A stretch of 64,000 bases of DNA, taken from the NCBI GenBank assembly GCA_022769125.1, contig JALEKN010000035.1, forward strand, positions 62,001 to 126,000, written 5' to 3'. Every line of letters starts with the position of its first letter. Positions within the stretch are counted from its first letter, which is position 1. The position numbers were made by a program, and so were the translations under genes. The notes under the pieces are model-generated. The model was not told where the DNA came from. It made no database searches and saw only the letters and a program-made list of their open reading frames with translations. The DNA comes from Agathobacter sp. (GTDB taxonomy: Bacteria > Bacillota > Clostridia > Lachnospirales > Lachnospiraceae). Shown one piece after another: positions 58,823-64,000 of this stretch.

Positions 58823-60079
58823 ATGATGAAAAATTACACATACGATGAAGTACAACAAAAAATAAATCATGCAAGTACTTTTGGCAGCCTGCCGGGAGTA
58901 GAGATAAGCAGGATCATGCTTGAAAAGCTCGGGCATCCGGAGAGGGGCATTCCGTTTGTACATGTGGCAGGAACAAACGGAAAGGGATCGGTTTGTGCAT
59001 TCCTAAGCCGCATTCTGATTGAGGGAGGATGGAAGGTTGGAACATTTACATCCCCACATCTGATCGATTTTGAGGAGCGGATAACGGTAAACGGGGTGCA
59101 GATTCCGAAAGCGGATGTGACAAGACTTGGAAATGAAGTCCTGGATCTGCAGCTTGACATCCAGCCAACGATGTTTGATTACTGTATGGCAATCGCACTT
59201 TTATATTTTAAGGAGCAGCAGTGTGATATTCTGGTGATAGAGACCGGACTTGGAGGACGGCTTGACTCAACAAACGCCATTGGCATTCCGGCAGTGTCGG
59301 TTATCACAAAGATTGGGTATGACCATGTTGCAATATTGGGAAATACGTTAGGTGAAATTGCGGCAGAAAAGGCCGGCATCATCAAAAAGGGAACCTATCT
59401 TGTGATGGAGCAGCAGGAGAGGAAAGCCTTGGAGGTTTTAAAGGCAGCGGCGGAAAATATCTGTCCGGGGGACTATTCGGTCATTTCGGATGAGGATATT
59501 AAGTGGGCTAAGAATATTCCACTTAAGATCATGGGAACGCACCAGTGGGAGAATGCAGCAGCGGCAGCATTGGCAGCGAAATATTTGATCCAAAAGCTGC
59601 GTCCGGATATGGAAGGCAAAGAGCGCAGCAGGCTTATCGAGTCTGGCCTTGCACATGCATCATGGCCGGGACGTATGGAACTTTTGTCGGAAAAACCATT
59701 TTTTATGGTGGACGGTGCACATAATGGCAATGGCGTAGCGGCGCTGCTTGACAGCCTGAAGTATTTTTATCCCGGGGAGAAATTCCATTTTGTCATGGGC
59801 GTTATGGCAGATAAGGATTATGAGCAGATGGTAGAACTGCTCATTCCGGTTGCCGGCAGCTTTTCGACTGTCACACCGGAAAACCACAGGGCACTTCAGG
59901 GGCAGAAACTTGCAGAGTTTATCCGGACTTTTGGTATTCCGACAAGAAATTATGAGAAGATACAAGATGCTGTGAATGAAATCTTGCAAGATACTTCATG
60001 TAGTGAAAAAATAATTGCATTCGGTTCCCTTTATTTTGTTGGAGAATTGAAAACTATCTGGAACAAGGCAAGGTTATAG
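58823..60079 (+). CDS. folC: Folylpolyglutamate synthase / dihydrofolate synthase
   Basis: A Mur-ligase-like protein of 418 residues with P-loop HVAGTNGKGSVCAFLS, TSPHLIDFEERI, ETGLGGRLDSTN, and MVDGAHNGNG. It adds glutamate to dihydropteroate and to reduced folates. Start: ATG 58823 or the adjacent 58826, both after aggag. The only possible promoter seen for it would lie within the preceding terminator region, so partial read-through from degV is likely. Confidence 0.96.
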   Translation: MMKNYTYDEVQQKINHASTFGSLPGVEISRIMLEKLGHPERGIPFVHVAGTNGKGSVCAFLSRILIEGGWKVGTFTSPHLIDFEERITVNGVQIPKADVTRLGNEVLDLQLDIQPTMFDYCMAIALLYFKEQQCDILVIETGLGGRLDSTNAIGIPAVSVITKIGYDHVAILGNTLGEIAAEKAGIIKKGTYLVMEQQERKALEVLKAAAENICPGDYSVISDEDIKWAKNIPLKIMGTHQWENAAAAALAAKYLIQKLRPDMEGKERSRLIESGLAHASWPGRMELLSEKPFFMVDGAHNGNGVAALLDSLKYFYPGEKFHFVMGVMADKDYEQMVELLIPVAGSFSTVTPENHRALQGQKLAEFIRTFGIPTRNYEKIQDAVNEILQDTSCSEKIIAFGSLYFVGELKTIWNKARL

Positions 60080-60120
60080 TACTCATAATTAAATTTAATA
60101 TCAAATCTGGCGGTGGAAAC

Positions 60121-60149
60121 TAGACAAATTTTATCGATTGTACTAGAAT
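60121..60149 (+). promoter_or_regulatory. ilvE promoter
   Basis: TAGACA (60121-60126), a 17-base spacer and TAGAAT (60144-60149). Confidence 0.6.
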
Positions 60150-60187
60150 AAACTCAATTTTAGTAATATCAGATGGAGGTAAAGATC

Positions 60188-61213
60188 ATGGAAAAAAAGA
60201 ATCTTGATTGGGCCAACCTTGGATTTGGATATACGGTAGCAGATTATCGTTATGTATCCAACTACAAAGATGGAAAGTGGGATGATGGCGCTATCATCAC
60301 AGACCCGAATGTTGTATTGAATGAGTGTGCCGGTGTATTTCAGTATGCGCAGACTGTATTTGAGGGCTTAAAGGCTTATACAACTGAGGATGGACATATC
60401 GTATGCTTCCGCCCTGACTTAAATGCAGAGCGAATGAAATCTTCCTGCGAGAGACTTGAGATGCCGGTATTTCCGGTAGAGCGCTTTATTGATGCAGTAG
60501 AAAAGGTTGTAAAGGCAAATGAGGCATGGGTTCCGCCATATGGTTCCGGTGCAACCCTTTATATCCGCCCATATATGATGGGAACGAACCCAGTTATCGG
60601 TGTTAAGCCGGCATCCGAATACCAGTTCCGTATCTTAGTTACCCCGGTAGGACCATACTTTAAGGGCGGCGCTAAGCCAATCACAATCCGTGTGTCTGAC
60701 TTCGACCGTGCGGCACCACATGGAACCGGACACATCAAGGCTGGACTTAACTACGCAATGAGCCTTCATGCAATTGTTGATGCGCATGAGCAGGGCTATG
60801 ATGAGAACATGTACCTTGATCCGGGAACAAGAACCTACGTAGAGGAGACCGGAGGAGCCAACTTCATCTTTATTACAAAGGATGGCAAGTTTGTAACACC
60901 GAAGTCCGACAGTATTCTTCCTTCCATCACACGTCGTTCACTGATGGTAGTTGCAGAGAAATACTGTGGCATGACAGTAGAGCACAGACCGGTTAAGTTC
61001 TCAGAGGTTGGAGATTTCGCAGAGTGTGGTCTTTGCGGAACCGCAGCAGTTATCTCACCAGTAGGAAAGATCGTTGACCACGGCAAGGAAATCTGCATCC
61101 CAAGCGGAATGGACGAGATGGGACCTGGCTTGAAGAAGCTGTATGACACATTGACCGGTATCCAGATGGGCAGAATTGAAGGACCGGAAGGCTGGGTTAA
61201 GGTTATTGCATAA
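60188..61213 (+). CDS. ilvE: Branched-chain amino acid aminotransferase
   Basis: A fold-type IV PLP enzyme of 341 residues: FQYAQTVFEGLKAY, YIRPYMMGTNP, the lysine in HIKAGLNYAMSL, YVEETGGANFIFI, ILPSITRRSLM and CGTAAVISPVG. It makes leucine, isoleucine and valine from their keto acids. GGAGG precedes ATG 60188, five codons after the track start. It is flanked by its own promoter and terminator. Confidence 0.97.
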   Translation: MEKKNLDWANLGFGYTVADYRYVSNYKDGKWDDGAIITDPNVVLNECAGVFQYAQTVFEGLKAYTTEDGHIVCFRPDLNAERMKSSCERLEMPVFPVERFIDAVEKVVKANEAWVPPYGSGATLYIRPYMMGTNPVIGVKPASEYQFRILVTPVGPYFKGGAKPITIRVSDFDRAAPHGTGHIKAGLNYAMSLHAIVDAHEQGYDENMYLDPGTRTYVEETGGANFIFITKDGKFVTPKSDSILPSITRRSLMVVAEKYCGMTVEHRPVKFSEVGDFAECGLCGTAAVISPVGKIVDHGKEICIPSGMDEMGPGLKKLYDTLTGIQMGRIEGPEGWVKVIA

Positions 61214-61225
61214 TTAGTCTGACGA

Positions 61226-61264
61226 AAAGAGGTTCGAATGTATATCATTTGAACCTCTTTTTTT
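61226..61264 (+). terminator. ilvE terminator
   Basis: Stem aaagaggttcgaatg / catttgaacctcttt (near perfect) followed by TTTTTT. Confidence 0.92.
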
Positions 61265-61330
61265 CTGCAAAAAGCGCGGAATGAGTGACAGAATTCGACA
61301 TAAAATGCAAGGAAAAGAGCTGTAATATGC

Positions 61331-61359
61331 TTGTAAAAAGACGGAAAATAACTTACAAT
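61331..61359 (+). promoter_or_regulatory. Promoter of the methyltransferase-sensor unit
   Basis: TTGTAA (61331-61336), a 17-base spacer and TACAAT (61354-61359), about 40 bases before the TTG start. Confidence 0.65.
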
Positions 61360-61402
61360 AAACTGTATGTTATGCAATATTGTACAGTGAGAGGAAATTT
61401 AT

Positions 61403-62887
61403 TTGAATCAGATATATAATCAGCTTAGCGCGCGAAATGATGTTCGGGGAAATCTAAGCCAGTTAAGACAACAGATCAAAACACAGGATGGCAGTAAAAC
61501 GGCATATAGCTGGATTGCTGCAAATGAGCCATTGATGCGGGAATTCCTGCAAAGTGATGATGCAAAGACCCGTAAGAATGCTGCGCTTCTGATTGGGGAT
61601 GTTGCGTATCAGCCATTTATGGAACTACTGTGGAATGCCTACGAGAAGGAAAATACGCTTTTTGTTAAGAGTGCATATCTGACGGCATTGGCGCACATGG
61701 ATGCAAAGCCTTTATTGGGACAGATAAAGAACAGACTAAGTGTTCTTAGTGAAGTAGAGCCAGAGGAAGAGAACCGCAAGCATATCAGTGAAGAACTGCA
61801 TGCTCTTCGGGCGATTATAATCCAATATGAGGGAATTGTGCGGCATACATTTGATCTGAAGGGACAAAAGACGCAGATGCTTCTGATCGCAAACCGCATG
61901 CACAGAGAGCTTGTGCGGCGAAGCGTTCCGGTAAAGGATGCAGCCCTTCACCCACTGGGTGTTCTGGTTACTACGGATTGCATGGCAGACATCTGGCAAT
62001 CACGCTGCTTCCGGGAAATTGTATTCCCGATTCAGACGAAGCCTTCTTTTCTTGTACCGAAGCCCATGGAGGCCGCAAAGTCTTTGATGGAAGCGGGATT
62101 GGTGGAGAAGCTATTGGCATTGCACAGCGAGGCGGCACCGTTTTATTTCCGCATTGACTGCAAGAGCAGAATGTCTCTTGAGGAACGTAGTACTTTTTCA
62201 AAGAAAATGGCGGATACACTTGAGAGCCTTTCCGGTGGTATGCTTATCAATTCGACCTCAGATTATGAAATAGAACTGCGGCTGATTGAAAACAAAGATG
62301 GCGGCTTTTTCCCTTGCCTTAAGTGTACGGCGTTGAAAGATCACCGCTTTGATTACCGCAAGAATTTTATTTCAGCGTCTATTCATCCGTCAACTGCGGC
62401 TCTTCTGGTCAACATTGCAGCCCCTTATCTGAAGGAGGATGCGCAGATAATGGATCCGTTCTGCGGGGTTGGCACAATGCTGATCGAACGAAACAAGCTT
62501 GTTCCTGCAAGGGAAATGTACGCAACCGATATTTTTGGTGATGCAATCGAAAAGGGACGTGAAAACGCGGAACTTGCCGATGCAAGAATCAATTTCATCC
62601 ATCGGGATTTCTTTGATTTTAAGCATGAATATCTCTTTGATGAGATTATTACCAATATGCCGATGCGGGGAAAGAAGAGCCGCGAGGAGATGGATCAGCT
62701 GTATGACAGTTTTTTTGATAAAGTGCGAACAATCACGCAGAGGGAAGCTGTCATTATCATGTATACAAATGAGATTGGCTTTGTTAAGAAACAGCTGAGG
62801 CTGCGGTCGGAATTCAAACTTTTGCAGGAGACCTGTATCCAGAGCAAGACCGCATTTTATCTACTGATTATTGAGGTGAAAAAGTAG
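61403..62887 (+). CDS. SAM-dependent methyltransferase, RlmL/TrmN-like, with N-terminal helical repeats
   Basis: A protein of 494 residues starting at TTG 61403 (agagg upstream). The first 130 residues look like HEAT-type helical repeats (DAKTRKNAALLIGDVAYQPF, TLFVKSAYLTALAHMDA). The C-terminal third is a class I methyltransferase with motif I DPFCGVGTMLIER and an acidic motif II ATDIFGDAI. The catalytic motif IV reads TNMPMRG where N6-adenine/guanine methyltransferases have NPPY/F. RNA methylation is the likely role, as in THUMP-domain relatives. The substrate is unknown. The sensor gene starts one base after its stop. Confidence 0.75.
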   Translation: MNQIYNQLSARNDVRGNLSQLRQQIKTQDGSKTAYSWIAANEPLMREFLQSDDAKTRKNAALLIGDVAYQPFMELLWNAYEKENTLFVKSAYLTALAHMDAKPLLGQIKNRLSVLSEVEPEEENRKHISEELHALRAIIIQYEGIVRHTFDLKGQKTQMLLIANRMHRELVRRSVPVKDAALHPLGVLVTTDCMADIWQSRCFREIVFPIQTKPSFLVPKPMEAAKSLMEAGLVEKLLALHSEAAPFYFRIDCKSRMSLEERSTFSKKMADTLESLSGGMLINSTSDYEIELRLIENKDGGFFPCLKCTALKDHRFDYRKNFISASIHPSTAALLVNIAAPYLKEDAQIMDPFCGVGTMLIERNKLVPAREMYATDIFGDAIEKGRENAELADARINFIHRDFFDFKHEYLFDEIITNMPMRGKKSREEMDQLYDSFFDKVRTITQREAVIIMYTNEIGFVKKQLRLRSEFKLLQETCIQSKTAFYLLIIEVKK

Positions 62888-62888
62888 T

Positions 62889-64000
62889 ATGGCAACTAGG
62901 AGAGAAAACGAGGCACAAGAGCCATCGCTGGTTGACGAAAACGTACTTCAGCGTTTTCAGGATCGTTTTAGTGAAGCAAACTGCATATATCTTTCATGTC
63001 TGGGAACGGAAGATGGACTGATTACGAAGAGCTTCGGGGATGAGACTGCCAAAAGCTACTTTCAGGAGCAGATCGGACAGGCTGCCTATATGTCACTGCT
63101 GGCAAAGGCAAAGAGCAGTATCGTAGAGAATCTTGTGGAGGAAGAACTTCCACAGAAGCACATCAAGCTGTGTGCTGTCTCAACGCGTATTGAGGGACGA
63201 ACCCAGATCATCTGGATCGTAAACGCAGTTATAAGAGACTTGGCAGAAGAGGGCTGCGAACTTCCGGACGGAGTTGTTTCAACAACGGAAGAACGTTTTT
63301 ACCGCTCTATGCAATTCCTGGAATATCTTTCAAAGACATTGTTTGTTATCAAGATGGATGAGCAGATTGCCCAGGAGGCATTGCAGCAAAGTGCCCAATC
63401 CGAGGCTGATATTGAGCGCCAGCTACACCGTTCGGAGACGATGACACAGATTGTTAATATGCTGGAATCTGAGAATGGTTTTGGAAAAATCGTGGATGAC
63501 ATCTTAAAGATGGTGTGCAACTGTCTGGATCTGTCGCGTGCTGCGCTTGTCCGTGAAAACGTGGATGGGCAGACACTTGATATGATCTGTGAATATGCAA
63601 AAGAGCGTGAGTGGTATCGCATTTCTGAATATCAGAAGGTATCTAAGGAGGATGCACCATTCTTTAACGGCAAGTCCTATATGATCTCATCGGATTCCAT
63701 GATTCCGGAATCGTTTGCAAGGATTTTTAAGGCGGATCATATTACTGCGGCTATTTATCATCCGATTGTAGTCAATGAGCGTGCCATTATGTACTTATGC
63801 TTCTTCGAGCAGGAGAAGGAGAGAATCTGGAGCGCGGATGATGTCAAGTTTATCAATGATGTAAAGAGAATCATTCAAAGTATACTGACCAAGCGCATCA
63901 CAAAGAATTCGCTTGCGAGTTCCTATGCATCTCTTGAGGCAATTCTTGAGAATGTAGGATGCGGAATCTACGTGCTGGATCAGGAGAAAAAGGCTGTTCT
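62889..64000 (+). CDS. GAF/PAS-type sensor protein, 3' partial
   Basis: An open frame from ATG 62889 to the right edge (about 370 residues visible; not in the ORF track because it has no stop). The N-terminal domain (LQRFQDRFSEANCIYLSCLG) recalls PocR-like sensory domains. A coiled coil around residues 155-200 leads to a GAF-like domain (about 200-330) and the start of a PAS domain (ASLEAILENVGCGIYVLDQEKKAVL). The output domain (GGDEF, kinase or other) is beyond the window. It follows the methyltransferase gene with a one-base gap. Confidence 0.8.
   Translation, partial: MATRRENEAQEPSLVDENVLQRFQDRFSEANCIYLSCLGTEDGLITKSFGDETAKSYFQEQIGQAAYMSLLAKAKSSIVENLVEEELPQKHIKLCAVSTRIEGRTQIIWIVNAVIRDLAEEGCELPDGVVSTTEERFYRSMQFLEYLSKTLFVIKMDEQIAQEALQQSAQSEADIERQLHRSETMTQIVNMLESENGFGKIVDDILKMVCNCLDLSRAALVRENVDGQTLDMICEYAKEREWYRISEYQKVSKEDAPFFNGKSYMISSDSMIPESFARIFKADHITAAIYHPIVVNERAIMYLCFFEQEKERIWSADDVKFINDVKRIIQSILTKRITKNSLASSYASLEAILENVGCGIYVLDQEKKAV

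Overview
The window looks like a chromosome segment of an anaerobic, Gram-positive gut Firmicute of the Lachnospiraceae type (Roseburia / Eubacterium rectale-like). Evidence for this: a secreted GH53 galactanase with a surface-protein tail, a spoIIAA-spoIIAB-sigF operon, a CspB-like subtilase, a monomeric [FeFe] hydrogenase, a CIRCE-controlled clpB, a valine T-box, LL-diaminopimelate aminotransferase (DapL), sigma-A-type promoters with 17-base spacers, AGGAGG ribosome binding sites and frequent TTG starts. I saw no rRNA, tRNA, CRISPR array, transposase or phage gene. The placement is inference from gene content.

Layout. 1-2.5 kb: 3' part of a GH53 arabinogalactan endo-galactanase. 2.6-6.8 kb: CPBP-family membrane protease, then a YtrA-type GntR regulator with an ABC exporter (ATPase plus two membrane subunits) and a separate 48-residue membrane peptide. 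6.9-11.5 kb: an RND transporter with a coiled-coil insertion, its TetR-type regulator and a perfect 16-base operator at the transporter promoter. 11.5-14.5 kb: T-box leader and valS. 14.6-17.6 kb: a DUF342/FapA protein, a 48-residue protein and a zinc-ribbon TPR membrane protein. 17.7-18.2 kb: a non-coding element made of two long imperfect inverted arms. 18.3-19.8 kb: the forespore sigma-F operon. 19.8-30 kb: housekeeping genes (HAD phosphatase, ArsB/NhaD-type transporter, deoD, M20 peptidase, clpB, rarA, aminotransferase).

30.3-44.2 kb is the accessory highlight. One apparent 13.7-kb operon encodes a divergent CpaF/TadA secretion ATPase, a TadB/C-like membrane platform, six small N-terminally anchored proteins (35 to 204 residues), a 1139-residue secreted protein built of InlB/Listeria-Bacteroides-type repeats, and an 1896-residue membrane-anchored subtilisin followed by the same kind of repeats. 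It reads as a reduced Tad/Flp-like assembly or secretion machine dedicated to a protease and adhesin-like surface proteins. No prepilin peptidase, TadZ/CpaE or canonical Flp pilin is in the window. I infer that this is the best candidate for an undescribed system.

44.2-64 kb is mostly core metabolism: a CorC/HlyC-type CBS protein and guaB (minus strand), a eukaryotic-type hisA, glnA with an ANTAR regulator that lacks the receiver phospho-acceptor, dapL, a HAD phosphatase, a Csp-like subtilase (minus), an [FeFe] hydrogenase, cspA (minus), a small DUF protein (minus), M18 aminopeptidase, DegV, folC, ilvE, an atypical N6-type methyltransferase, and a sensor protein running off the right edge. 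All calls come from reading the sequence; no database search was run.
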